Assembly: GCA_964433635.1 (NCBI GenBank)
Contig: CAYSSG010000027.1
Location: 1 to 27,508 of the forward strand
DNA: 27,508 nt
Direction: 5' to 3'
Source: CAYSSG01 sp964433635
Lineage (GTDB): Bacteria; Atribacterota; Phoenicimicrobiia; Phoenicimicrobiales; Stramentimicrobiaceae
A program made the translations under genes and the position numbers. The notes under the pieces are model-generated. The model did no database searches, had not been told where the DNA came from, and saw nothing but the letters and a program-made list of their open reading frames with translations. Shown here piece by piece: positions 1 to 7,025 of the stretch (position 1 is its first letter; each line of letters opens with the position of its first letter).

Positions 1-1
1 T

Positions 2-250
2 TTTATTGCGATTGCCATTTCCATGGGACTCAATACTGTATTTGCCGGTTCAGGCTACAATTTGCCTTATCTGGTATCCGGTGTCATATCTCGCTGGTTT
101 TTTCAAGTTCCTTTTTCTGCGCTAGTGGTATATATTTACCATTTGCCTATTTCCTATATCTGGATTGGGTTCTTAGGAGCTGAATATATTGAACTGCTGG
201 TTATTCTCGCTTATTACCGGCAGGGTAAATGGAAGAGCATCAGAGTATAA
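2..250 (+). CDS. MATE-family efflux transporter, C-terminal fragment
   Basis: The frame is open from base 2 of the window to a TAA at 248-250, so the gene begins upstream and only about 82 C-terminal residues are visible. The fragment reads NTVFAGSGYNLPYLVSGV, then two hydrophobic helices and a short basic tail ending in GKWKSIRV. This is the pattern of the last two helices of MATE (multi-antimicrobial extrusion) Na+/H+-coupled exporters. The substrate cannot be inferred. The gene is convergent with the acetyltransferase, with only two bases between the stop codons, so no terminator fits between them. The family call rests on the tail alone. Confidence 0.7.
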   Translation, partial: FIAIAISMGLNTVFAGSGYNLPYLVSGVISRWFFQVPFSALVVYIYHLPISYIWIGFLGAEYIELLVILAYYRQGKWKSIRV

Positions 251-252
251 AT

Positions 253-753
253 TCACCGCATAAGTCGACCCATGGCTTCTCGATCCAGGCGATAGACAAT
301 CCATTCATCCAGAGGATAGGCTCCCAATTTCTCATAGAACTGCCGGGCAGGATTCCAGTTCAAGACCGACCATTCCATTCTGCCACAATTTCTCTCCAGG
401 GCAATCCGAACGCACTCCATTAGTAATGCCTTGCCTATCCCCAAACCGCGAAAGGAGTCCTTAACATACAGATCTTCAATGTAGAGACCCGGCCTTCCCA
501 AGAAGGTAGAATAATTATGAAAGAAGATGACCATGCCGACCGGTTCACCCTTCCAGATGGCCAGTCGAGCCTCTGCATAGGATTTACTGCCAAATAATGT
601 TTCTCTTACAGCACGTTCATCTGTCACAACCTGATCGGTCATCTTTTCATATACCGACAATTCTTTGATCAAAGCTAAGAGTACCGGAACATCCTGCTCT
701 CTTGCAGCTCTGATATGAAGTTCCTTCTGGTTATCTTGATTCTCCAACATCAT
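253..753 (-). CDS. GNAT N-acetyltransferase, diamine/thialysine acetyltransferase (SSAT/SAT2) type
   Basis: This is a predicted cytosolic acetyl-CoA-dependent N-acetyltransferase of about 166 aa. The N-terminal IRAAREQDVP strand opens a GNAT fold. The stretch YSTFLGRPGLYIEDLYVKD followed by RGLGIGKALL is the acetyl-CoA pyrophosphate-binding motif A in the form typical of spermidine/spermine and thialysine acetyltransferases. NPARQFYEKLGA is the C-terminal motif B. A longer frame begins at ATG 765, but the ribosome binding site GGAGGG lies just inside it, directly ahead of three consecutive ATGs (756, 753, 750). The start is therefore 753 or 750. It stands alone between the convergent MATE gene and the EamA gene 78 bases upstream. 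The substrate class is inferred from the motif style and not proven. Confidence 0.85.
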   Translation of the reverse strand: MMLENQDNQKELHIRAAREQDVPVLLALIKELSVYEKMTDQVVTDERAVRETLFGSKSYAEARLAIWKGEPVGMVIFFHNYSTFLGRPGLYIEDLYVKDSFRGLGIGKALLMECVRIALERNCGRMEWSVLNWNPARQFYEKLGAYPLDEWIVYRLDREAMGRLMR

Positions 754-843
754 CATTCCCTCCATTTAAATATGATGGTCCATTTTTCAATCTCTGCTAT
801 GCGTAATCATCAAGGTCATAAAAATCAGAATAGCCTATAACCA

Positions 844-1710
844 TTAAAAATTCAAATACAAAAACCAGCCGCCTATCAGGATGAGGAACGAGCCGGGTAA
901 CTTTTCCAGGATATTTTCTCTGAAAAACAGGACAGAAAACAACAGCGTTAAAATCAGGGAAAGATTGGTTAACGGCTCAGCAATGCTCAGATCGATCTGC
1001 AGCAGGGCATAAAGCAAGAAGAGATAAGAAAGACCATTAATGAAGCCACTGATCATAGACAGTGCGGGTTTCTCCCTAAAGACCTTTCCGATCACCATGA
1101 TTTTTCTTCTGATCAGTAAGATAGCCATTAAATGAAAGGCTATAAAAAGATAGAGGATTGCGGAATAGGTAACCGGATGTACATTGGGAAGAAAATATTT
1201 ATCGATCATTCTTCCGATACTCTGGGTGATAATCGCCAGAAACATATGCCGGCTGGGAACATCAGTGAGAATATAGTGCAAAGAATAGAAGGGATTTTTG
1301 ACATCCTTCAAAAATGTCATACCCAGCATCATTACAAGAACCCCGATGATCTTTGTAAAAGTCAATGATTCAGAAAGAAATAGAAAAGAAAATATGACCA
1401 GAATCAAACCGTTGAGACTGTAAATAGGCGTCACCAGCGATGTCTCTCCGGTGGCAAGAGAAGTCACAAAAGAATAAGAATAGACTGTATATAACAGGCT
1501 GCTGACAAAACAGGGAAACAGAAAACGCAGGTTGCTGACTGGTATCAAGAAAGCCATCGGCAGCAGGATGACCGCCCCAAAAATGAAAAATAAAAAAGTG
1601 GCCGCCAGATTAACATCAATATCACCCTCACGATCTCCCAGCATCCGCACTATAACCTTTTCCACAGCTACCAGAATAATACGTGCCAACAATGCAATAT
1701 AGGAAAAAAT
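844..1710 (-). CDS. EamA/DMT-superfamily membrane transporter
   Basis: An integral membrane protein of about 282-288 aa with a repeated pattern of short hydrophobic helices, as in drug/metabolite transporters with two EamA (five-helix) halves. Supporting stretches are SLLYTVYSYSFVTSLATGETSLVTPIY in the first half and SMISGFINGLSYLFLLYALLQIDLSIAEPLTN in the second. The transported compound is unknown. The first TTG/ATG-type codon is TTG at 1692, but that start cuts the first helix and has no ribosome binding site. In frame upstream, an ATT at 1710 sits 6 bases after GAGAGGAAG and one base after the stop codon of the thioesterase gene. It would add FSYIA to helix 1 and allow translational coupling. 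I therefore extend the gene to 1710, with the alternative at 1692. It is probably cotranscribed with the thioesterase. Confidence 0.8.
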   Translation of the reverse strand: MFSYIALLARIILVAVEKVIVRMLGDREGDIDVNLAATFLFFIFGAVILLPMAFLIPVSNLRFLFPCFVSSLLYTVYSYSFVTSLATGETSLVTPIYSLNGLILVIFSFLFLSESLTFTKIIGVLVMMLGMTFLKDVKNPFYSLHYILTDVPSRHMFLAIITQSIGRMIDKYFLPNVHPVTYSAILYLFIAFHLMAILLIRRKIMVIGKVFREKPALSMISGFINGLSYLFLLYALLQIDLSIAEPLTNLSLILTLLFSVLFFRENILEKLPGSFLILIGGWFLYLNF

Positions 1711-1711
1711 A

Positions 1712-2173
1712 TTACTCTTCCTCTCTTCCTACTGACAGTTCTTTTTTCGTCTGTGCCTCTTTTTCCTGATCATATCTTCTTCTCAATTGGTCAGGAATGC
1801 GGATTGGTCGCCACCGATGATGGTCAACCAGAACGCCTTTCTGCTCAGCACTGGCCATCACGTTATCATTCACCGTAAATTCTGCCTTCACTACCCATTT
1901 ATGGGAATGAAGGCGTCCTACCCACATGATTCCATTCACCTGGTCGAACATCCGAATGGCATGATGATATTCAATATGGGTCTCCAGTAAAATAGGCATG
2001 AAACCGGATTCAATCTGGGAGTCTAAAGAGAAATATTTCTCCAGCCAGCACAGCCTTAAATCCTCCAACCATCTTATATAGCTGATATTGCTTACAATAC
2101 CGGCAAAGTCAATATCATAAGAGGCAACCTTGACCACTTGTTCAACTATGAGAACTCTTTTATCTTCTGCCAA
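1712..2173 (-). CDS. Acyl-CoA thioesterase, hotdog fold (4HBT/YbgC-like)
   Basis: A 153-aa protein of the 4-hydroxybenzoyl-CoA thioesterase-like superfamily, which hydrolyses acyl-CoA thioesters in the cytosol. The N-terminal YDIDFAGIVSNISYIRWLEDLR matches the family pattern Y-x-x-D-x-x-G-x-V-x-x-x-x-Y-x-x-W-x-E, with the acidic residue of the catalytic loop present. Downstream, the EYHHAIRMFDQVNG and VVKAEFTVND strands complete one hotdog domain. Translation starts at TTG 2173, eight bases after a strong AGGGGGG. The C-terminus (about residues 125-153) is charged and hydrophilic. The EamA transporter follows immediately. The acyl substrate is unknown. Confidence 0.82.
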   Translation of the reverse strand: MAEDKRVLIVEQVVKVASYDIDFAGIVSNISYIRWLEDLRLCWLEKYFSLDSQIESGFMPILLETHIEYHHAIRMFDQVNGIMWVGRLHSHKWVVKAEFTVNDNVMASAEQKGVLVDHHRWRPIRIPDQLRRRYDQEKEAQTKKELSVGREEE

Positions 2174-2316
2174 TTTGATCCCCCCTGAAACAGTAGATTT
2201 TAATGCCAGATCTTCAAAAAAAATCCTGTTGTTAAGCTGTTATAATGAAAATAACCTAAAATTCTTTCTTTGGCAATTAAAAATTATCATGAAGGTTCAG
2301 CTCATCTGAAAATAGA

Positions 2317-2345
2317 TTGTTAAAGAACAGCAAATAGGGTACAAT
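2317..2345 (+). promoter_or_regulatory. Sigma-A-type promoter for the DAK2-DegV gene
   Basis: TTGTTA (2317-2322), 17-base spacer, TACAAT (2340-2345). The predicted transcription start near 2352 gives a leader of about 26 bases to the ATG at 2378. A second TATAAT at 2241-2246 has no matching -35 element. Confidence 0.6.
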
Positions 2346-2377
2346 GCAAGAAACAAATTTCCATAAATGAGTTTTTT

Positions 2378-4165
2378 ATGTCTGTAACATATTTGAATGG
2401 GAAACGACTATATTATGCTTTCTTTTCCGGTGCACAGGAAGTGATTCGGAAGAAAGATCAATTGAATAAAATCAATGTCTTTCCTGTCCCGGACGGCGAT
2501 ACCGGCACAAATCTGGCTTCCACAGTCCAACATATGCTTCAGGATGTCAAAGCATCCCAGAGTGTCGATGAGACGATACAGTCTCTGGCTGATGCAGCAC
2601 TGGCAGGCGCACGGGGGAATTCAGGTATTATTTTTGCTCAATTTGTCAACGGTTGGGCGAATGCTGTTGGACAGAAGAAGACACTGTCCATTCAAACCTT
2701 TGGCGAATCAGTAGAGGCTGCAGTCCCTTATGTTTACGAAGCTGTCCTCCATCCGGTAGAAGGAACAATGCTTACCGTTATTAAAATATGGGCTCATGCC
2801 GTGTATGACATGAAGAATAAAACATATGATTTTGCCGAGCTTTTCAGTGCTGCTTTACTGAAGGCCAAAGAAGCCCTGAATAATACTCCCAATCAATTAA
2901 AGGTCCTGCGGGATGCACATGTCGTTGATGCCGGAGCAAAAGGATTTGTTCATTTACTGGAAGGAATGAATCGTTTTATTCGTTCCGGCAATTTAAGAGA
3001 ATGCTCTCAGCAACATGAAAAATTAACTGAAAGTATTCAATCATTGCCGGAAGGGAAGACTGATTTGGGTAATCGCTACTGTACGGAATGCATGTTAACC
3101 GGGATTAGAACAGAGAAAATCAATCAAATTAAAAGTGAACTGGAAGAATTGGGGAAATCAGTGATTGTTGCCGGAAATGAACGAAAAACCCGTATTCATA
3201 TTCACACCAATCACCCGGAAGAAGTCTTTTTTCAGCTAAAAGATAAAGGAATGATCTATAACCCTAAGGTAGATGATATGAGAAGGCAATATGCTGCTGC
3301 CCATGGTCAACATCCCTCCATTGCGTTGGTAACTGATTCTATTGCAGATATTCCCCAGAATCTGCTCGATCAATATCATATCCATGTCTTGCCTGTCTCT
3401 ATCTTTTTTGATCAGGGTGAATTTTTAGATAAAACCACCCTCACCCCGGAAAGATTTCATCAACTGGTTGAACAATCGGAACATTTTCCAACCAGCTCTC
3501 AGCCCGGTGTAAAAAATATCGAAAATCTGCTGTCGTTTTTAGCTACCCATTATAAATCAATGATTGCCCTGATGGTTTCCAGCCAGATCAGCGGTACCTG
3601 GAATTCAGTATACCAGGCTGCAAAGAAGTTTAAGGATGCTGGGTATCAGATCGAGGTCATCGATTCAAAACTTAATTCCGGCGCCCAGGGTTTGCTCGTA
3701 CAGAAAGCAGCCGAGCTGATAGAAGCAGGATTCAGTCATGAAAAGATCGTTGGAAAGATCCAGGAACTGATCCCCAAGGTAAAAATCATGGTCAGTGTTG
3801 CCAATTTCAAATACATGGTTCAATCCGGCAGGGTCAGTCCTTTAAAGGGATACCTGGCAAAAATCATGAATTTAAAACCCATTATCTCTCTGGATGAGAA
3901 CGGGAAGGGAATTGCCTTTGCTCAGGCTTTCAGTCAGAGGGCAAATTTTAAGAAGATTATAGATATCATTCAGAAAAGTCATCAGAAAAATCCTGTCACC
4001 CGTTATTGCATCGTACACTCCCGGGTACCCGAACTGGCTGAGCAGTATCGTCAATCACTGGTACAAATATTACAACGGGAACCTCAATACATTGAAGAGG
4101 TTTCCTCTGTCGTCGCCATGGCTTCGGGAAAAGGAGCAGTTGCTGTATGCATGATGAGTGAGTGA
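2378..4165 (+). CDS. Fused fatty-acid-kinase-like protein: DAK2 (FakA N) + FakA middle + DegV (FakB)
   Basis: A 595-aa protein joining the two halves of the bacterial fatty acid kinase. Residues about 8-200 are a DAK2 kinase domain: NVFPVPDGDTGTN at 33-45 carries the Mg-ATP aspartates D39 and D41, and GARGNSG lies at 77-83. Residues about 225-300 resemble the FakA middle domain, with C235 (YCTEC) and H274/H276 (RIHIHTN) matching the Cys/His/His zinc site known in FakA. Residues about 313-595 are a DegV/FakB fatty-acid-binding domain with TDS at 319-321, the FPTSSQPG loop at 370-377 and YMVQSGRVSPLKG. In FakAB, FakB presents a fatty acid to FakA, which phosphorylates the carboxylate for entry into phospholipid synthesis. 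The FakA C-terminal domain is absent and DegV takes its place. The C-terminal HxGPG motif of DegV proteins reads AxGKG (A582). Kinase activity on fatty acids is inferred. Only a weak ribosome binding site precedes the ATG. Confidence 0.88.
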   Translation: MSVTYLNGKRLYYAFFSGAQEVIRKKDQLNKINVFPVPDGDTGTNLASTVQHMLQDVKASQSVDETIQSLADAALAGARGNSGIIFAQFVNGWANAVGQKKTLSIQTFGESVEAAVPYVYEAVLHPVEGTMLTVIKIWAHAVYDMKNKTYDFAELFSAALLKAKEALNNTPNQLKVLRDAHVVDAGAKGFVHLLEGMNRFIRSGNLRECSQQHEKLTESIQSLPEGKTDLGNRYCTECMLTGIRTEKINQIKSELEELGKSVIVAGNERKTRIHIHTNHPEEVFFQLKDKGMIYNPKVDDMRRQYAAAHGQHPSIALVTDSIADIPQNLLDQYHIHVLPVSIFFDQGEFLDKTTLTPERFHQLVEQSEHFPTSSQPGVKNIENLLSFLATHYKSMIALMVSSQISGTWNSVYQAAKKFKDAGYQIEVIDSKLNSGAQGLLVQKAAELIEAGFSHEKIVGKIQELIPKVKIMVSVANFKYMVQSGRVSPLKGYLAKIMNLKPIISLDENGKGIAFAQAFSQRANFKKIIDIIQKSHQKNPVTRYCIVHSRVPELAEQYRQSLVQILQREPQYIEEVSSVVAMASGKGAVAVCMMSE

Positions 4166-4220
4166 GAGACCATAGAACAGGTGACCTACTACCTTTACAA
4201 GAAAGGAGAAGACAAAACAG

Positions 4221-4997
4221 ATGCTGACTATTTTTCTTCCATCCATTACGGTTGTATTTCTTTTTTTTACGGCTTTCTTTATTATTGCCCAGATAATAAA
4301 GAATAATTCCATCGTGGATATCGGCTGGGGCCTGGGATTTGTTGTTCTCAGTCTCTATACCTTCATCTTTTCGGAGATGATAACCCTGAGAAGTATCCTG
4401 GTTACCATCCTGGTTCTAATCTGGGGGTCACGCCTCTCCTATCATATTCTCAAGAGAAACTGGGGAAAACCGGAAGATTTTCGCTATGCCAAATGGAGAA
4501 AGGAATGGGGAAAATGGCTGGTCATTCGCGGATTTTTCCAGGTATTCATGCTGCAGGGTCTGCTGATGTTGATCATTGCCTCGCCGGTTATCTTTATCAA
4601 TGATTCCCTTCAAACAGGATTACAATTTCTGGACTTTCTGGGTACTGCTGTCTGGTTAATCGGATTTCTCTTTGAATCAGTCGGAGACTATCAGCTGGCA
4701 AAATTCATTCAAAATCCGGAAAATAAAGGTGAAATTATGAGATACGGCTTATGGAAATACACGCGTCATCCCAATTATTTTGGCGAAGCAACCATGTGGT
4801 GGGGAATTTTTATCATTGCTTTAGCCTTACCCAATGGCTTCTGGTTTATTATCAGTCCCTTAACTATTACGCTTTTGCTGCTCTATGTATCCGGGGTACC
4901 GATGCTGGAAAAGAAATTTGCCGATAATCCCAAATTTCAACAATATGCCCGGGTAACTCCAAAATTTTTCCCGTGGTGGCCCAAGAAGCAGGTATAA
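4221..4997 (+). CDS. DUF1295 family integral membrane protein (steroid-reductase/ICMT-like fold)
   Basis: A 258-aa polytopic membrane protein with about six or seven helices. The C-terminal part has YGLWKYTRHPNYFGEATMWWGIF, the hallmark RHPNYFGE motif of the DUF1295 / 3-oxo-5-alpha-steroid-reductase C-terminal family, which is related to isoprenylcysteine carboxyl methyltransferases. In that fold the RHP-Y region contacts NADPH or S-adenosylmethionine. The N-terminal NNSIVDIGWGLGFV is also typical of DUF1295. The ATG at 4221 follows AAAGGAG (4203-4209) by about 11 bases. It lies 55 bases after the kinase-like gene with no hairpin between, so the two probably share a transcript, which hints at a lipid-related role. 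The substrate is unknown. Confidence 0.82.
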   Translation: MLTIFLPSITVVFLFFTAFFIIAQIIKNNSIVDIGWGLGFVVLSLYTFIFSEMITLRSILVTILVLIWGSRLSYHILKRNWGKPEDFRYAKWRKEWGKWLVIRGFFQVFMLQGLLMLIIASPVIFINDSLQTGLQFLDFLGTAVWLIGFLFESVGDYQLAKFIQNPENKGEIMRYGLWKYTRHPNYFGEATMWWGIFIIALALPNGFWFIISPLTITLLLLYVSGVPMLEKKFADNPKFQQYARVTPKFFPWWPKKQV

Positions 4998-5005
4998 TGA
5001 AAGCC

Positions 5006-5039
5006 AAATAATATAAATTCTGTAAAAAAGATATTATTT
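5006..5039 (+). terminator. Weak AT-only hairpin after the DUF1295 gene
   Basis: AAATAATAT (5006-5014) can pair with ATATTATTT (5031-5039), followed by TATTTC. The 9-bp stem has no GC pairs, so it is at best a weak terminator. It separates the DUF1295 gene from the mscL promoter. Confidence 0.25.
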
Positions 5040-5050
5040 TATTTCTCTTA

Positions 5051-5079
5051 ATGACTACGATATCTTTAAATGCTATAAT
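5051..5079 (+). promoter_or_regulatory. Extended -10 promoter for mscL
   Basis: ATGACT (5051-5056), 17-base spacer, TATAAT (5074-5079) preceded by TGC, which forms an extended -10. The predicted transcript starts near 5086, about 50 bases before the mscL ATG. Confidence 0.65.
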
Positions 5080-5135
5080 GATTTATCATTATCAGGATTA
5101 AATGATTTAATATTGGAAAGGAGTGTGAAGTTATT

Positions 5136-5582
5136 ATGTTAGAAGAATTCAAAAAATTCATCATGCGGGGCAATGTCCTGGATATGGCAGTCGGTATTGT
5201 CATCGGTGCTGCCTTTGGAAGCATCATCAGTTCTTTTGTCAAGGATGTCATCATGCCTCCAATCGGTCTACTCCTGGGGGGAATCGATTTTAGTAATCTC
5301 TTTATCCTGTTGAAAGAGGGAACCGCACCAGGACCATATCTCACTGTAGCCCAGGCACAGGAAGCTGGTGCCGTCACCTTGAACTACGGTGTCTTTATTA
5401 ATACCATTATCAGCTTTCTGATTATTGCCCTGGCTATTTTTTTGGTGGTTCGCAAGGTAAACAGTTTAAAAAAGAAAGAGGAGGCTCCTCCCCCATCAAC
5501 AAAGGAATGCCCTTTCTGCTTTACCATGATTCCCATTAAGGCAAAGCGTTGCCCCAATTGCACAACCGAATTAGCCAAGTAA
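5136..5582 (+). CDS. mscL: Large-conductance mechanosensitive channel with C-terminal zinc ribbon
   Basis: A 148-aa homopentameric inner-membrane emergency release valve that opens under membrane tension during osmotic downshock. The N-terminal amphipathic helix MLEEFKKFIMRGNVLDMAVGI leads into the TM1 pore helix (about residues 14-45, AVGIVIGAAFGSIISSFVKDVIMPPIG), an external loop (46-85), and TM2 (about 86-107, FINTIISFLIIALAIFLVV). The tail KKKEEAPPPSTKE leads into CPFC...CPNC, a four-cysteine rubredoxin-like knuckle that several Bacillota MscL proteins also carry and that classical E. coli MscL lacks. An AAAGGAG site lies 12 bases upstream of the ATG. It is a single-gene unit with its own promoter and terminator. 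Confidence 0.97.
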   Translation: MLEEFKKFIMRGNVLDMAVGIVIGAAFGSIISSFVKDVIMPPIGLLLGGIDFSNLFILLKEGTAPGPYLTVAQAQEAGAVTLNYGVFINTIISFLIIALAIFLVVRKVNSLKKKEEAPPPSTKECPFCFTMIPIKAKRCPNCTTELAK

Positions 5583-5612
5583 ATCATGTGATTTATAAAC
5601 CGGCAGGATGAA

Positions 5613-5645
5613 AAAAAGGGTCAGTTACAAAACTGACCCTTTTTT
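5613..5645. terminator. Bidirectional intrinsic terminator between mscL and the lipocalin gene
   Basis: A perfect 14-bp stem, AAAAAGGGTCAGTT (5613-5626) with AACTGACCCTTTTT (5632-5645 or one base earlier), around a short ACAA loop, followed by further T residues (TTTTTTCTTTTTT) on the plus strand. The A-rich left arm gives a T-run on the minus strand as well, so it can end both the mscL transcript and the convergent operon. Confidence 0.9.
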
Positions 5646-5664
5646 CTTTTTTATGATTTCTAAA

Positions 5665-6219
5665 CTACTCATTACAAATCTGGGGTGTTGCTTCAATCTT
5701 GGTTATATCATAACCCCAATCCTCTGCCTTTTGGATCAGCATATCATAGGTATCCTGATCCATCTGCGGTGTCCGGGATAAAATCCATAAGAATTTGTAA
5801 TTCTTTCCGGCAACCATGGCATAAGAATAGTCTTCCTCATCAAGAACAATAATGTTATATTGACTGGAAATGATGGGGAAAAAACTGACTTTCAGCTGTC
5901 CCGGTTCTGCAGGATTTGGAACCCATGCAGTTCCGGTTATACTACTCAATTTTCCATCCGGTGTGCCCTTATATCCCTGATTGAGAACCTGGATCTTCCC
6001 ATCATCCATAATCGTGTAAGTCGCGGTGACACATACCAGATTCCTGGCAAAAGTAGTTGGCAAGCTGGCAATTTCATACCAGACACCCGCATAGCGTTCC
6101 AGATCTACCTGATCAACTGTCTGAATACTATCCAGCACCGGGGCACCGGTAATCGCACATCCAGCCAGCAATACAGAAACAAACATGAATATCGTTACAT
6201 TGATTATTTTTTTACTCAT
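5665..6219 (-). CDS. blc: Bacterial lipocalin (Blc-like) lipoprotein
   Basis: A 184-aa secreted lipoprotein. The signal peptide (residues 1-20) ends in the lipobox LAGC, so Cys20-21 would be lipidated and membrane-anchored. The mature part is a lipocalin beta-barrel: DLERYAGVWYEIASLPTTFAR contains the GxWYE signature, FFPIISSQYNIIVLDEEDYSYAMVAG forms the middle strands, and WILSRTPQMDQDTYDMLIQKAEDWGYD is the C-terminal Blc motif. Blc proteins bind lysophospholipids or fatty acids. The ATG follows AAGGAGGAGG, which lies inside the end of the preceding gene; once the scaffold gap is closed, the two genes meet as TAAATG and are translationally coupled. It is the last gene of the exporter operon. 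An outer-membrane position would imply a diderm cell, which the sequence does not settle. Confidence 0.93.
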   Translation of the reverse strand: MSKKIINVTIFMFVSVLLAGCAITGAPVLDSIQTVDQVDLERYAGVWYEIASLPTTFARNLVCVTATYTIMDDGKIQVLNQGYKGTPDGKLSSITGTAWVPNPAEPGQLKVSFFPIISSQYNIIVLDEEDYSYAMVAGKNYKFLWILSRTPQMDQDTYDMLIQKAEDWGYDITKIEATPQICNE

Positions 6220-6962
6220 TTACCTATCCTCCTCCTTATATGGTTCTACTTCTTTTATTAAATCAGACCAAAATTTCTTTCTCTTTTCAGAACCCGGCGG
6301 NNNNNNNNNNNNNNNNNNNNNNNNNNNNNNNNNNNNNNNNNNNNNNNNNNNNNNNNNNNNNNNNNNNNNNNNNNNNNNNNNNNNNNNNNNNNNNNNNNNN
6401 CTACTTCTTTTATTAAATCAGACCAAAATTTCTTTCTCTTTTCAGAACCCGGCGGATCTTTTACCGGCAATTCAAAGAAAGGAGCCTTCACCCCTTCCTG
6501 ATGTAATTCCTCTGATAATATTTCTGCCATGATACCCATCAGAACAGGTTCATCCGGATCCGGTTGTTCTACCGGGTTAGGTGATTCCGTATTATACCGA
6601 TTTACTTTATGCTTTCCCCAGTGGATACCGCAAGTCGGGCTGTTTTCCAAACCGATAAAGCCGACCAGCCGATAATTGCTCCTAATAAATTCCCGAACCA
6701 TCAGCATGGGTACTTTCAACAACTCCTTGCAATGATTCCGGAAAAAGATATTATCATATTGCTGTCTTCCCTGGGGATTTCTTTTCAATCCCATCGCTGT
6801 GGTTTCTGGACAGGGATATTGGATGATGCCTACTTTCTTTTGCATTAAATAATCCATGAGTTCATGTGATAAAGGAAAATTCTGTCCCAGAATATGAACC
6901 CGGCAATAGGGATTAACCAGGCACTGAGCCATTAAAACAATTTTTCGATCCTTTTTGCTCAT
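6220..6962 (-). CDS. TudS/DUF523-related putative desulfidase (interrupted by scaffold gap)
   Basis: Start at ATG 6962. The frame runs into the N gap, but the 55 bases on either side of it are identical. Joining the contigs gives a 195-aa protein ending ...KEVEPYKEEDR with TAA at 6222-6220, directly before the lipocalin ATG. Conserved cysteines resemble those of the DUF523/TudS group: AQCLVNPYCR (about residues 12-21), the PCPETTAMGLKR segment (about 49-60), and the NSPTCG motif (about 108-113). TudS proteins use a cysteine-bound 4Fe-4S cluster to remove sulfur from thiouracil. This protein resembles the CD3072-type relatives more than classic DUF523, so the reaction is uncertain. It is cotranscribed with the ABC exporter genes upstream, 63 bases away with no hairpin between. 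A functional link with the exporter is not evident. Confidence 0.75.
6301..6400. other. 100-N scaffold gap with duplicated 55-base flanks
   Basis: Bases 6246-6300 and 6401-6455 are identical (both begin CTACTTCTTTTATT and end CCCGGCGG). The placeholder most likely covers an overlap between two contigs and not missing sequence. Removing 155 bases restores an intact reading frame. Confidence 0.97.
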
Positions 6963-7025
6963 TCTCTCATTCTTTTGACTCTTTCCTTTACAATAAGTAA
7001 ATTTCTTAAAAAAAATTAATTTAAA

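Noticed and set aside
2241..2246. TATAAT upstream of the DAK2-DegV gene as its promoter
   Set aside because: No acceptable -35 lies at 16-18 bases. The TTGTTA-17-TACAAT pair at 2317-2345 is better and closer to the gene.
6185..6532. Frames running through the N gap on the plus strand
   Set aside because: They depend on translating the placeholder bases and lie opposite the lipocalin and TudS-like genes.
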